Counted from the first letter of the stretch, positions 47,243-56,732 are shown. The stretch: DNA of 64,000 nucleotides from Microbacterium sp. T32 (GCF_001619615.1 NZ_LQQP01000002.1:62001-126000), one strand, 5' to 3'. The notes: generated from the letters alone by a model not told the origin. A program made the numbers and translations.

Positions 47243-47706
47243 GCGTCGCGGAGCGTCTTGCCGCGCTCGGTGTCGAGGTTCCGGGTGTCGTCCCCCCGGT
47301 CGCCGCGTACATCCCCGCGAAGCGCCACGGCGACCTCGTCTACACGTCCGGTCAGCTCCCGATGGTGAAGGGTGCGCTTCCCGCGACCGGCAAGGTCGGC
47401 GAGGGAGAAGGTCTGGTGTCCCCGGCGGATGCCAAGACCTACGCCCGTCAGAGCGCCCTCAACGCCCTCGCGGCCGCCGCGTCGCTCGTCGGCGGCGTCG
47501 ACAACATCACCGGTGTCCTCAAGATCACCGGGTTCGTGGCATCCGTCCCCGAATTCACCGGCCAGCCCGGCGTGATCAACGGCGCGAGCGAGTTCCTCGG
47601 CGAGGTCTTCGGCGAGGCCGGGGCGCACGCGCGCTCCGCCGTCGGCGTGCCCGTGCTGCCGCTCGACAGTCCTGTCGAGGTCGAGGTCGTCTTCACCGTC
47701 GCCTGA
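47239..47706 (+). CDS. RidA/YjgF-family protein
   Basis: 155 residues. YTSGQLPMVKGALPATG, ARQSALNALAAAASLVGGVDN and VGVPVLPLDSPVEVEVVF are family landmarks; this longer subgroup (Rv3678c-like) differs from short RidA. Canonical RidA deaminates reactive 2-aminoacrylate; the substrate-binding Arg of active RidA is not evident near the C-terminus, where VGVPVLPLDSPVEVE is seen, so enzyme activity is uncertain. GTG overlaps the previous stop. Confidence 0.85.
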   Translation: MSVAERLAALGVEVPGVVPPVAAYIPAKRHGDLVYTSGQLPMVKGALPATGKVGEGEGLVSPADAKTYARQSALNALAAAASLVGGVDNITGVLKITGFVASVPEFTGQPGVINGASEFLGEVFGEAGAHARSAVGVPVLPLDSPVEVEVVFTVA

Positions 47707-47732
47707 CGGTCCGCCGCGCGGGCGGGGCGCTC

Positions 47733-48905
47733 CTACGCCTCCGCCGCGCGTTCGGCGACCTCCCGCTCGGCCTCGGTGGCCACGTATCCCTCGATGTGTC
47801 GCTCGTCCACTCCGGCGTAGGCCGACAGCGGACGGATCAGGGCATTGGATGCCGCCTGCTCGATGACGTGCGCCGTCCACCCCGTGATGCGGGCGGAGAC
47901 GAACAGCGGCGTGAAGGTCGGGGTGTCGAAGCCGATGAGGTGGTACGCCGGACCCGACGGGTAATCGAGGTTCGGGTAGATGCCCTTGCGTCCGACGAAC
48001 TCGGCCTCGAGCGCGTCGTACAGCGAGGCGAGGTCATGGGCGTCGTAGTGCTCGACGAGGGTGTCGAGCGCCGCCTTCATCGTCGGGACGCGCGAGTCGC
48101 CCTTCTTGTAGACGCGGTGGCCGAAGCCCATGATCTTGCGCTTCTCGGCGAGGGCGGTGTCGAGCCAGGGCCCGACGTTCTCGGCGGAACCGATCTCGTC
48201 GAAGATGTGCATGACGGCTTCGTTCGCGCCGCCGTGCAGCGCGCCCTTGAGCGCGCCGATCGCCCCGACGACGGCGGAGTACAGGTCGGCGGTGGTGGAG
48301 GTGATCACGCGAGCGGTGAAGGTCGAGGCGTTGAACGAGTGCTCGGCGTACAGCACCATCGACACCGCGAACGCGCGCGCGACGACCTCGTCGGCCTCCT
48401 CGCCGAACGTCATCCACAGGAAGTTCCTCGAGTAGTCGAGGTCGGCGCGCGGCTCGACGATCGCCTCACCGCGCCGGCGCCGCTGGTCGTACGCCACGAT
48501 CGCGGGGATCTTCGCGAACAGCAGTTTCGCCTTCGCGAGATCGGAGGCCGCCGAGTTGTCGGCCACCTCGGCCGCCGGAGCGAGCGCCCCGACCACCGAC
48601 ACGGCGGTCCGCACGACGTCCATGGGGTGGGCGTCGAGGGGGAGGAGGTCGATGGTCGTCCGGACGGCGTCGTCGAGCGCGCGGTGGGACCGCTCGAACG
48701 CCTCGAACTCGCGCAGCTCCTTGGTGGTCGGCAGCTCTCCGTTCCACAGCAGCAGGGCCACGGCCTCGAAGGACTGCGTCGCAGCCAGCTCCTGCACCGG
48801 GTATCCCCGGTAGAGGAGGCTGTTGGTCTCGGGGTTGACCTTGCTGACGGCGGTGTAGTCCACCGTCACCCCGGCCAGGCCCTTCTTGATCTCGACGTCG
48901 GTCAT
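47733..48905 (-). CDS. prpC: 2-methylcitrate synthase (citrate synthase family)
   Basis: 390 residues. Citrate synthase core with HGGANEAVM, IMGFGHRVYKKGD (catalytic His) and the YPNLDYPSG segment (catalytic Asp region). Small type I-like form of methylcitrate synthases. Condenses propionyl-CoA with oxaloacetate. Last gene of prpR-D-B-C; it starts 34 bases after prpB with an AGGAGA site. Promiscuous citrate synthase activity is possible. Confidence 0.92.
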   Translation of the reverse strand: MTDVEIKKGLAGVTVDYTAVSKVNPETNSLLYRGYPVQELAATQSFEAVALLLWNGELPTTKELREFEAFERSHRALDDAVRTTIDLLPLDAHPMDVVRTAVSVVGALAPAAEVADNSAASDLAKAKLLFAKIPAIVAYDQRRRRGEAIVEPRADLDYSRNFLWMTFGEEADEVVARAFAVSMVLYAEHSFNASTFTARVITSTTADLYSAVVGAIGALKGALHGGANEAVMHIFDEIGSAENVGPWLDTALAEKRKIMGFGHRVYKKGDSRVPTMKAALDTLVEHYDAHDLASLYDALEAEFVGRKGIYPNLDYPSGPAYHLIGFDTPTFTPLFVSARITGWTAHVIEQAASNALIRPLSAYAGVDERHIEGYVATEAEREVAERAAEA

Positions 48906-48939
48906 CGTCTCTCCTTTGAGTCTCGGGCGGGGGCGGGCG

Positions 48940-49839
48940 TCAGCGTTCGACGGTGAAGTCGAACACGTTCGCGTCGAACCGTGTGTAGTTCTCGTAATCG
49001 ATGAGGTCGTACAGGTCGGCGCGGTGCTGCATCTCACCCAGCTGGTCGCGGAGGTGACCCGCGGATGCCAGCGCGTCCAGGCCCCGATCGGCGGCGCCCA
49101 TCGCGAGGCGCAGGAGCGACACGGGCCAGATGACCATGTTCACGCCCACGTCCCGCAGCTGGTCGGTGGAGAAGAGGTCGGACTTGCCGAACTCGGTCAT
49201 GTTCGCCAGGATCGGCACGCCGAGGGCCTCCCGCATGGCGGCGAACTCGCCGAGGTCGCGCATCGCCTCCGGGAACACCACGTCCGCGCCGGCGTCGACC
49301 AGAGCCTTCGCGCGGTCGATTGCGGCATCCAGTCCCTCCACGGCCCGCACGTCGGTCCGCGCGATCACGAGGAAGTCCGGATCGCGCCGGGCGTCCACGG
49401 CTGCGCGGATGCGCTTGATCGCGGTGCCGGCATCCACGACGCTCTTGCCGTCGAGGTGACCGCAGCGCTTCGGGTTGACCTGGTCCTCGATGTGGGCGCC
49501 GGCGAGCCCCGCGTCTTCGAGCGTCTGGATCGTGCGGGCGACGTTCATGGGTTCGCCGAATCCCGTGTCGGCATCGATGATCGCGGGAAGCTCCGTCATG
49601 CGCGCGATCTGCTGCCCGCGGCCGGCGACTTCGGTGAGGGTCGTGAGGCCGATGTCGGGGAGCCCCAGGTCGGCCGAGATGACGGCGCCCGAGATGTAGA
49701 TGCCCTCGAAGCCCTTGCGTTCGATGAGGCGTGCCGAGAGCGGGTTGAAGGCGCCCGGGAAGCGGACGAGTTCGCCGGATGCCAGCTTCTCGCGCAGTGC
49801 GCGGCGCTTCTGCGCCGGGGTGGTCTGGGCGTACAGCAT
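48940..49839 (-). CDS. prpB: 2-methylisocitrate lyase
   Basis: 299 residues. Isocitrate lyase superfamily with KRCGH (HIEDQVNPKRCGHLDGK), the catalytic cysteine motif of PrpB, and DADTGFG for metal binding. Splits methylisocitrate to pyruvate and succinate. The ATG overlaps the prpD stop by one base. Confidence 0.94.
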   Translation of the reverse strand: MLYAQTTPAQKRRALREKLASGELVRFPGAFNPLSARLIERKGFEGIYISGAVISADLGLPDIGLTTLTEVAGRGQQIARMTELPAIIDADTGFGEPMNVARTIQTLEDAGLAGAHIEDQVNPKRCGHLDGKSVVDAGTAIKRIRAAVDARRDPDFLVIARTDVRAVEGLDAAIDRAKALVDAGADVVFPEAMRDLGEFAAMREALGVPILANMTEFGKSDLFSTDQLRDVGVNMVIWPVSLLRLAMGAADRGLDALASAGHLRDQLGEMQHRADLYDLIDYENYTRFDANVFDFTVER

Positions 49840-51365
49840 CAGAACAGGCCCTTCGGGGCGGGGGCGAGGGCCAGGACGCCCGGCTTCGCGACGATCGAAA
49901 GCTGCTGCACCTCGGCCGGGGTGAGTTCGGGCAGCCGCTCGGCGAGGTTGAGGAAGCGCTCGATCTCCTCGGGCGTCAGCACGGGCTCGGCGAGCAGCCG
50001 GAACTTGCGCACGTAGTCTTCGCGGGCGAACGGGCGGGCGCCGAGCGGGTGCGCGTCGGCGACGGCGATCTCGTCCTCGACTACGGAGCCGTCCGTCAGG
50101 GTGATCACCACGCGGCCGCCGAAGGCCTTCTCGTTCGGATCCTCGGAGTGGTAGCGGCGCGTCCACTCGGCATCCTCGGCCGTGGTGATTCGGTGCCACA
50201 GCGCGACGGTGTCCGCGCGGCCGGCCCGCTCGGGCGTGTACGAGTCGACGTGGTGCCATGCGCCGTCCTGCAGCGCCACCGCGAAGATGTAGGGAATCGA
50301 GTGGTCGAGCGTCTCGCGCGACGCGGTCGGGTCGTATTTCTGCGGGTCGCCCGAGCCCGAGCCGATCACGTAGTGCGTGTGGTGGCTGGTGTGCAGGACG
50401 ATGGATGCCACGTTCTCCGGGTCGCGCAGTTCGGGGCGCTCCGTGCCGAGGCGGCGGGCGAGGTCGATCCACGCCTGCGCCTGGTATTCGGCCGAGTGCT
50501 CCTTCGTGTACGAGTCGAGGATCGCGCGCTTGGACTCGCCCTCCGCGGGGAGCGGCACGTCGTAGGTGGCATCCGGGCCGCCCAGCAGCCAGGCGATGAC
50601 CCCGTCCTCGCCTTCGTAGATGGGGGAGGGGCTGGTCTCGCCGCGCATCGCGCGGTCGACGGCTTCGACCGCCATCTTCCCGGCGAAGGCGGGGGCGTGC
50701 GCCTTCCACGTCGAGATCTCGCCCTTGCGAGACTGCCGCGTGGCGGTAGAGGTGTGGAGGGCCTGACCGATCGCCTGGTAGATGGTCTCCTGGTCGAGGT
50801 CGAGCAGGGTGCCGATGCCCGCGGCCGCGGAGGGGCCGAGGTGCGCGACGTGGTCGATCTTGTGCTTGTGCAGCGAGATCGCGCGGACGAGGTCGATCTG
50901 CACCTCGTAGGCCGTCGCGAGCGCGCGCACCACGGCGGCGCCGTCGCGTCCGGTGTGCTGGGCGACCGCGACCACCGGCGGGATGTTGTCGCCCGGGTGC
51001 GAGTACTCCGCGGCGAGGAAGGTGTCGTGGTAGTCGAGTTCGCGGACCGCGACGCCGTTGGCCCAGGCGGCCCACTCGGGGCTGGACCGACGCTCGAGCG
51101 CACAGCCGAAGACGGTGGCGCCGACGCCGCCGATCGAGACCGCGTGGTCGAGCGCCTGCTGGCGTGCCGCGCTCACGGGCCGACGGGTGAGCGAGGCGGC
51201 GGCGACCGCGGCGTTGTCGATGACGCGGTTGATGATCATGTCGACGACGTCCGCGTCGACCGCGACCGGGTCGACGGCGATGCGCGCCAGGGCCCACGCG
51301 AGCTGCCCCTCGCGCGCGAGGTTCTCGTCGCTGCGGTGGACGCGGAGGTGGTGGGTGATCGTCAT
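49839..51365 (-). CDS. prpD: 2-methylcitrate dehydratase
   Basis: 508 residues, MmgE/PrpD family, with [21 protein letters not shown] (active-site region), and [13 protein letters not shown]. Dehydrates 2-methylcitrate to 2-methylaconitate. The hydration back to methylisocitrate is done by an aconitase not encoded here. Start overlaps the regulator stop (ATGA). Confidence 0.94.
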   Translation of the reverse strand: MTITHHLRVHRSDENLAREGQLAWALARIAVDPVAVDADVVDMIINRVIDNAAVAAASLTRRPVSAARQQALDHAVSIGGVGATVFGCALERRSSPEWAAWANGVAVRELDYHDTFLAAEYSHPGDNIPPVVAVAQHTGRDGAAVVRALATAYEVQIDLVRAISLHKHKIDHVAHLGPSAAAGIGTLLDLDQETIYQAIGQALHTSTATRQSRKGEISTWKAHAPAFAGKMAVEAVDRAMRGETSPSPIYEGEDGVIAWLLGGPDATYDVPLPAEGESKRAILDSYTKEHSAEYQAQAWIDLARRLGTERPELRDPENVASIVLHTSHHTHYVIGSGSGDPQKYDPTASRETLDHSIPYIFAVALQDGAWHHVDSYTPERAGRADTVALWHRITTAEDAEWTRRYHSEDPNEKAFGGRVVITLTDGSVVEDEIAVADAHPLGARPFAREDYVRKFRLLAEPVLTPEEIERFLNLAERLPELTPAEVQQLSIVAKPGVLALAPAPKGLF

Positions 51366-52024
51366 GCGAGGGCCTTTCGGTGGGGCGAGGGCGCGGCGTC
51401 GTCGAGGGACTCGAGGATGCTCGTCAGGGCGTTGTGCAGGTGCACGTGGGTGGCGTGCGCGGCGAGGTCGGCGTCGCCCGCGGCGATCGCGGCGGCGATG
51501 AGCCGGTGCTCCGCAACCGACGCGGAGAGCCGCTCGGGCTGGTCGCGGGCGAGGCGGCGCACGCGCACGAGGTGGGTGCGGACCGTGCGGAGAGCCGCGG
51601 TGAGGTAGTCGTTCGCGGCGGCAGTGTCGAGTGCCGCGTCGAAATCGGCGATGAGGCGGTAGTAGTCGTCGCGGGCCTCCTCGCGGTCGAGGTGTACGTC
51701 GTCGAACGCCGCGGCCAGCGCGGCGAAGTCGGCCGCGCGGGGGGACGCGGCGGCCAGGCGCACGGCGGTCTCCTCGAGCGCGCGCCGGACGACGAAGAGC
51801 GCGCGGATGTCCTCGCCGTCGATCGCGGTGACGACGGTGACGCGCGGGGATGCCTGGGCGACAAGCCCGTCGGCGGTGAGACGCGCGAGCGCCGCGCGGA
51901 GGGGCGTCCGGCTCACGCCGAGGCGGGCGGACTGCTCGACCTCGCCGAGGACGGTACCTGGCGCGAGCACGCCGGTCTGGATGTCATCGAGGAGGGCGGA
52001 GTACGCGCGGTCGCTGGCCCGCAT
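51362..52024 (-). CDS. GntR-family (FCD) regulator of the methylcitrate operon
   Basis: 220 residues. Winged helix ([28 protein letters not shown]) and FCD domain with the DFDAAL...AEHRLI metal/ligand region. First gene of the operon, so probably autoregulated; GTATAC palindromes upstream are suited to this type of regulator. The likely effector is a methylcitrate-cycle intermediate. Start ATG at 52024 is downstream of GAGGGAGGG. M. tuberculosis uses an unrelated PrpR for this pathway. Confidence 0.88.
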   Translation of the reverse strand: MRASDRAYSALLDDIQTGVLAPGTVLGEVEQSARLGVSRTPLRAALARLTADGLVAQASPRVTVVTAIDGEDIRALFVVRRALEETAVRLAAASPRAADFAALAAAFDDVHLDREEARDDYYRLIADFDAALDTAAANDYLTAALRTVRTHLVRVRRLARDQPERLSASVAEHRLIAAAIAAGDADLAAHATHVHLHNALTSILESLDDAAPSPHRKALA

Positions 52025-52054
52025 GGCATCCCTCCCTCGCCGTTGATTCTCTCA

Positions 52055-52116
52055 GTGTATACACAAAGGGTGCCTGAGCGCTCTCACGGTCGCGCGGTTG
52101 CGCACAACGTATACAC
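52055..52116 (-). promoter_or_regulatory. Two GntR-type operator sites upstream of the prp operon
   Basis: GTGTATACAC (52055-52064, perfect 10-base palindrome) and a second GTATAC-centred site (core 52109-52114, context ACGTATACACATG) lie 52 bases centre to centre, about five helical turns. FCD-type GntR proteins typically bind TNGTATACNA-like palindromes. The first site sits about 30 bases before the regulator start. Confidence 0.6.
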
Positions 52117-52129
52117 ATGCGTGAAACGA

Positions 52130-52171
52130 CGAAGGTCCCGGATGCCGTGCGTACGGCATCCGGGACCTTCG
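52130..52171 (-). terminator. Terminator of acs with 19-bp perfect stem
   Basis: Arms CGAAGGTCCCGGATGCCGT and ACGGCATCCGGGACCTTCG pair perfectly over 19 bases with a GCGT loop, just beyond the acs stop on the minus strand, followed there by TCGTTTCAC. It separates acs from the prp promoter. Confidence 0.75.
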
Positions 52172-52177
52172 CGTGCC

Positions 52178-54145
52178 TCACTTCACCTGGGCGCTGATCA
52201 CGCTCATCACGGCGGTGTCGGCGAGGGTGGTGGTGTCGCCGACCTCGCGGCCCTCGGCAACGTCGCGGAGGAGGCGCCGCATGATCTTGCCGGATCGGGT
52301 CTTGGGCAACTCGCCCACGATGTAGACGTCGCGGGGGCGCGCGATCGGGCCGATCTGCTCGCCGACCCACTTGCGGAGGACGTCGCCGAGTCCGTCGACG
52401 CCGTTCTTCTTCATGTACCGGCTCTTGATGATGACGAAGGCGACGACGGCCTGGCCGGTGGTCTCGTCGGACGCGCCGACGACCGCGGCCTCGGCGACGC
52501 CCTCGTGTCCGACGAGGGCCGACTCGATCTCGGCGGTCGACAGGCGGTGGCCCGAGACGTTCATGACGTCGTCGACGCGGCCGAGCAGCCACACGTCGCC
52601 GTCGTCGTCGAGGCGGGCGCCGTCGCCGGCGAAGTAGTAGCCCTTGTCGGCGAACTTCGCCCAGTACGTCTCGACGAAGCGGTCGGGGTCGCCCCAGATT
52701 CCGCGCAGCATCGACGGCCACGGCTCGGTGATGACGAGCAGTCCGCCGTTGCCGTGCCCGACGGGCTCGCCGGCGTCGTCGACGACGTCGATGGAGATGC
52801 CGGGGAGCGGCACCTGCGCCGAGCCGGGCTTCGTCTCGGTGACGCCGGGGAGCGCCGAGATCATGATCGCGCCGGTTTCGGTCTGCCACCACGTGTCGAC
52901 GATCGGCGCGCGGTCGGCGCCGATGATGTCGCGGTACCAGATCCACGCCTCGGGGTTGATGGGTTCGCCGACCGATCCGAGGAGCCGCAGCGACGAAAGG
53001 TCGAAGCTCTGCGGCACGTCGCGGCCGATTTTCATGAACGACCGGATTGCGGTGGGCGCGGTGTAGAAGACCGTGACGCCGTGGTTCTGGATGAGTTCCC
53101 ACCATCGTCCCGGGTGCGGGGTGTCGGGGGTGCCCTCGTAGAGGAGCTGCGTCGCGCCGTTGGCGAGCGGGCCGTACGTGACGTAGGTGTGGCCGGTGAT
53201 CCAGCCGATGTCGGCGGTGCACCAGTAGACGTCCGTCTCGGGGTGCACGTCGTGCACGACCCGGTTCGTGAACGCCGCCTGCGTCAGGTACCCGCCCGAG
53301 GTGTGCAGGATGCCCTTCGGCTTCCCGGTCGTGCCCGACGTGTAGAGGATGAACAGCGGGTTCTCGGCGGGGAACGCCTCGGCCTCGTGCTCGGCCGAGG
53401 CCTGAGGCACGACGTCGTGCCACCAGATGTCGCGGTCGTCGATCCACTCGACGTCGTTCTCACCGCGCTTGACCACGAGGACGTGTTCGACGGTCTCCTG
53501 GATGCCGGACCCGTTGCGATCGGCGAGGGCCTGGTCGACCGCGGGCTTGAGGGGGGAAACCTTTCCCTTGCGCCAACCGCCGTCGGCGGTGATGACGAGC
53601 TTGGCTCCGGCGTCGTCGATGCGGGAGCGGAGGCTGTCGGCCGAGAAGCCGCCGAAGACGACCGAGTGGACGGCGCCGATGCGGGCCACGGCGAGCATGG
53701 ATGCGATCGCCTCGGGGATCATCGGGAGGTAGATCGCGACGCGGTCGCCGCGCTCGATGCCCAGGTCGATCAGCACGTTCGACAGGCGCTTCACCTCGTC
53801 GGTCAGCTCGGCGTAGGTGACGTTGCGCCGGTCGCCGGGTTCGCCCTCCCACCGGAGCGCGATGCGGTCGCCGTTACCGGCCTCGACGTGCCGGTCGAGG
53901 CAGTTGTACGCGACGTTCAGCTCGCCGTCGGCGAACCACTCGGCGAAGGGCGGATTCGACCAGTCGAGAACCTTCGTGAACGGGGTGTGCCAGTGGAGCT
54001 CGCGCGCCTGGTCCGCCCAGAAACCCTCGCGGTCGGCGGCGGCGCGCTCGTACAGACTCGCGTCGGCGACGGCGTTCGCGGCGAACTCCGCCGACGGGGC
54101 GAAACGGCGGGTTTCGTTGAGGAGATGATCGATCTGGCTGCTCAT
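52178..54145 (-). CDS. acs: Acetyl-CoA synthetase
   Basis: 655 residues, ANL superfamily. ILYTSGTTGKPKG (P-loop), WWQTETGAIM and YYFAGDGA(R) core motifs, and the acetylatable Lys620 in KTRSGKIMRR. Activates acetate to acetyl-CoA with ATP, complementary to Pta-AckA at low acetate. GAAGGAG is placed eight bases before the ATG, with a -10-like TAGCGT on this strand near 54195. Confidence 0.96.
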   Translation of the reverse strand: MSSQIDHLLNETRRFAPSAEFAANAVADASLYERAAADREGFWADQARELHWHTPFTKVLDWSNPPFAEWFADGELNVAYNCLDRHVEAGNGDRIALRWEGEPGDRRNVTYAELTDEVKRLSNVLIDLGIERGDRVAIYLPMIPEAIASMLAVARIGAVHSVVFGGFSADSLRSRIDDAGAKLVITADGGWRKGKVSPLKPAVDQALADRNGSGIQETVEHVLVVKRGENDVEWIDDRDIWWHDVVPQASAEHEAEAFPAENPLFILYTSGTTGKPKGILHTSGGYLTQAAFTNRVVHDVHPETDVYWCTADIGWITGHTYVTYGPLANGATQLLYEGTPDTPHPGRWWELIQNHGVTVFYTAPTAIRSFMKIGRDVPQSFDLSSLRLLGSVGEPINPEAWIWYRDIIGADRAPIVDTWWQTETGAIMISALPGVTETKPGSAQVPLPGISIDVVDDAGEPVGHGNGGLLVITEPWPSMLRGIWGDPDRFVETYWAKFADKGYYFAGDGARLDDDGDVWLLGRVDDVMNVSGHRLSTAEIESALVGHEGVAEAAVVGASDETTGQAVVAFVIIKSRYMKKNGVDGLGDVLRKWVGEQIGPIARPRDVYIVGELPKTRSGKIMRRLLRDVAEGREVGDTTTLADTAVMSVISAQVK

Positions 54146-54326
54146 CTGGCGCTCCTTCGCGGTCGAGGCACGGCGCGTCCTCGCGCCAGGGTCACGCTAT
54201 CCCTCCGCTCCGAACGGCGGTTACCTCCGATAGTTGGGATCCGCTCTGGGCGAAACGCCTGATATATCGCTCGATCATCTAGCGATTCGGGTTGGCGTGG
54301 CGCGCTCGTGTGCGTACTCTTGTATC
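54146..54326. other. Intergenic promoter region between acs and the 6C RNA
   Basis: The 421-base gap between acs and tadA holds the acs leader and promoter (minus strand), an inverted repeat ATCGCT...AGCGAT (about 54265-54286) that may be a regulator site, the 6C RNA promoter and the RNA itself. I see no open frame that looks like a gene. Confidence 0.5.
54292..54320 (+). promoter_or_regulatory. Promoter of the 6C RNA
   Basis: TTGGCG (54292-54297) and TACTCT (54315-54320) with a 17-base spacer; transcription would begin near 54327. Confidence 0.55.
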
Positions 54327-54437
54327 TGCCCGAACATCGCTTCCGGCAAGCGCGTCGGGGGGAGCCCCCCAATTTTTCCCCGGCGCGTGGCGGCATCCCT
54401 CGCCCCCCATTGACGGGATGCCGCCCTCTCTTTTTTT
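54327..54437 (+). ncRNA. 6C small RNA (B11 type)
   Basis: Two consecutive hairpins each present a run of six C in the loop, the definition of the 6C motif of high-GC Gram-positives. Hairpin 1 pairs CGCGTCGGGG (54351-54360) with CCCCGGCGCG (54378-54387), loop containing AGCCCCCCAA. Hairpin 2 pairs GGCGGCATCCC (54389-54399) with GGGATGCCGCC (54415-54425), loop TCGCCCCCCATTGAC, followed by CTCTCTTTTTTT, so it is also the terminator. In mycobacteria B11/6C base-pairs with G-rich ribosome-binding regions and lies near the tad locus, as here. The exact 5' end is estimated. Confidence 0.85.
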
Positions 54438-54566
54438 CCGGGCGGTTCCGCGCCCGACTCTCCCCGAGGAACACCTGCCCTCCCCAGGCGGCGAATCGGT
54501 GGAATCATCCACGGATCGTGGCATCGGCGCCGCGGCGGCCGGGCGGACCTCCGTACCGTCATCGGC

Positions 54567-55589
54567 GTGACCTCCCCCCGCCTCTTCCCCCTTCCCGCTC
54601 CCGCGCAGGCACCGCTCGCCGCGGAGCCTTCGTCCGCTCCCCGCCTGCTTTCCTTCGCGGGAGACGATCCGGCCCTCGCGTTCCTGCAGCCGTTCCTCGA
54701 CGACCCCGACGTCAGCGACGTCTTCGTGAATGGCGACGAGGGGATGTTCGTCGACCGGGGGAGCGGCGCGGAACGGGTGCCGTCGTGGCGCGCGACAGAG
54801 GCAGAGGTCCGGCGGCTGGCCGTCCGGTTGATCGCGCGGGGCGGGCGTCACCTCGATGACGCGTCCCCGTGCGTCGACGTGCGCCTGGAGCGCGGTGTGC
54901 GCGTGCACGTCGTCCTCGCTCCGGTGGCCGCGCGAGGGACGGCCATCTCGATTCGCGTTCCGCGCTGGGGTTCGCCCGACCTGGACGATCTGCATCGAGC
55001 GGGCATGTTCTCGGTCGCGATCCGGCGCGCACTGGGTGCGCTCGTCCGCGAGCGATGCAACGTCCTCATCACCGGAGGTACCGGTGCGGGAAAGACGACT
55101 CTGCTCTCGGCCCTCCTGTCGTCCGTCCCCGCCGCGGAGCGGATCGTGACGATCGAGGAAGTCGCCGAACTCCGCCCGCGGCATCCGCACCACGTCGCTC
55201 TGGAAGCCCGACAGGCCAACCTGGAGGGCGCCGGCGGCATCGAGCTGCCGAGACTCGTCCGCGAGGCGCTGCGCATGCGCCCCGACCGCCTCGTGCTGGG
55301 GGAATGCCGAGGCGCCGAGATCAGGGAGCTGCTCCTCGCGCTGAACACCGGGCACGACGGCGGCGCGGGAACCCTCCATGCGGGCGGTCTCGCGGAGATC
55401 CCGGCGCGCCTGGAAGCGCTCGGGGCCCTCGCGGGAATGGATGCCGCTGCCCTCGCGCGCCAGGCCGTCAGCGCCCTGCACGCGATCGTGCACGTCGAGC
55501 GTCGGGAGGGTCGCCGACGGGTCGTCGGCATCGGTCGGCCGGTGCTCGTGGGCGATCGGCTCGGAGTCGACGTCGAGGCGATCGCGTGA
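54567..55589 (+). CDS. tadA: Tad pilus assembly ATPase
   Basis: 340 residues, CpaF/TadA secretion ATPase. GGTGAGKTTLLSALL (Walker A), VTIEEVAELRP (Walker B-type Asp box) and HDGGAGTLHAGG (His box). Energises assembly of Flp-type pili. It starts about 130 bases after the 6C terminator with GTG; no strong ribosome-binding site is visible (GGCATCGGC region). tadB/C overlaps its stop. The N-terminal domain is shorter than in proteobacterial CpaF. Confidence 0.93.
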   Translation: MTSPRLFPLPAPAQAPLAAEPSSAPRLLSFAGDDPALAFLQPFLDDPDVSDVFVNGDEGMFVDRGSGAERVPSWRATEAEVRRLAVRLIARGGRHLDDASPCVDVRLERGVRVHVVLAPVAARGTAISIRVPRWGSPDLDDLHRAGMFSVAIRRALGALVRERCNVLITGGTGAGKTTLLSALLSSVPAAERIVTIEEVAELRPRHPHHVALEARQANLEGAGGIELPRLVREALRMRPDRLVLGECRGAEIRELLLALNTGHDGGAGTLHAGGLAEIPARLEALGALAGMDAAALARQAVSALHAIVHVERREGRRRVVGIGRPVLVGDRLGVDVEAIA

Positions 55590-56470
55590 GGGCGTCGGGC
55601 AGCGGCGGGCGCGACGACGCAGCGATCGAGACCGCGACGCGATTGGCCGTCCTCCTGGGCGCGGGTCTGTCCGGCCCAACGGCATGGCGGCATCTCGCCG
55701 TGCAGGGCGATGCGCTCGTGGTGGACGCCGCGCGCGTCGCGGAGGCGGGTGGCGACGTCGCGGGGGTTCTCCGCTCCGGGGAAGGGGCGTGGGGCGACAT
55801 CGCGGCGGCGTGGTCGGTCGCCACGGCCGTCGGGGCGCCGCTCGCCGAGTCCCTGCGTTCCGCGGTCACCGCCCTTCGAGATGCGCGCGAGGTGAAGGCC
55901 GAGATCGCGGTGGCGCTCGCCGAGCCCGTCGCCACGGCTCGGCTGCTGACCTTGCTCCCGGTGCTCGGCCTGCCGCTCGGCTCCCTTCTCGGTCTGGACC
56001 CGCTGCGCGTGGTTGCCGAGCCGCTCGGGGCGTGCGCGCTGCTCGCCGGGCTCGTCCTGCTCGCGGCGAGCGTGATCTCGACTCCCCATCTTGCGCGGCG
56101 CGCTCGACCCGATGACGGCATCCCGGGGTGGGATGCCGAGCTCGTGGCGATGGCGCTGGCGTCGGGAGCGTCGATCGAGCGCGCGTGGGCGCTCAGCGCG
56201 GCAGCGCGGGGAGCCGACGCGGAACCGACGGCCGGGATCGCGACGGCGCTCGAGCTCTCGGCGCGGGCCGGGGCTCCTGCCGTGGAACTGCTGCGCGGCG
56301 AAGCGTGGCTCGCTCGTCACCGCGCCCGGGCGACCGGTCGGGAGGCGGCGGCCCGGTTGTCGACCCGCCTGTTGGTTCCCCTCGGCGTCTGCACGCTCCC
56401 GGCCTTCCTCCTCCTCGCGGTGGTGCCCGCCGTTCTCGGTGTCGTCCGGTCCACCTCCCTTCCTCTCTGA
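55586..56470 (+). CDS. Fused TadB-TadC-like pilus membrane platform protein
   Basis: 294 residues. Two type II secretion F-like halves in one chain. The first (about 10-165) has LAVLLGAGLSGPTAWRHLA and AWSVATAVGAPLAESLR followed by two helices; the second (about 175-294) has AMALASGASIERAWAL and LELSARAGAPAVELLRGEA followed by a long helix pair. In many actinobacteria these are separate tadB and tadC genes. The combined length is about half that of two full proteins, so each half looks trimmed. GTG overlaps the tadA stop. Confidence 0.8.
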   Translation: MRASGSGGRDDAAIETATRLAVLLGAGLSGPTAWRHLAVQGDALVVDAARVAEAGGDVAGVLRSGEGAWGDIAAAWSVATAVGAPLAESLRSAVTALRDAREVKAEIAVALAEPVATARLLTLLPVLGLPLGSLLGLDPLRVVAEPLGACALLAGLVLLAASVISTPHLARRARPDDGIPGWDAELVAMALASGASIERAWALSAAARGADAEPTAGIATALELSARAGAPAVELLRGEAWLARHRARATGREAAARLSTRLLVPLGVCTLPAFLLLAVVPAVLGVVRSTSLPL

Positions 56471-56501
56471 CCGTCCGTTCCCTCATAGAAAGAAGAGTCC
56501 G

Positions 56502-56732
56502 ATGTCCACTCCCTCCCTCACACCTACCCGATCCCACGCGTCGTTTCGTCCCCTCACGACCCGTCGCGCGTCGGCCCTGTTCCTGGACGACCGCGGTGCC
56601 GCGACGGCCGAATACGCGATCGCGACGATGGCGGCCGTGGCCTTCGCCGGCCTCCTCGTCGTCATCATGCGGTCGGATGAGGTGCGCGGCATCCTCACCG
56701 ACCTCGTCCGTCGTGCTCTTTCCGTGCAATGA
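56502..56732 (+). CDS. Flp-type pilin-like small protein (DUF4244)
   Basis: 76 residues. DDRGAATAEYAIATMAAVAFAG is the prepilin-like G/A-x-TxEYA motif followed by a hydrophobic helix and a short basic/polar tail, typical of DUF4244 pilins in actinobacterial tad loci. AGAAAGAAGAG upstream of the ATG suggests high expression relative to neighbours. Confidence 0.85.
   Translation: MSTPSLTPTRSHASFRPLTTRRASALFLDDRGAATAEYAIATMAAVAFAGLLVVIMRSDEVRGILTDLVRRALSVQ

Noticed and set aside
51380..54262. 960-codon plus-strand open frame opposite the GntR gene and acs
   Set aside because: Val/Asp/Arg-rich shadow with no motif.
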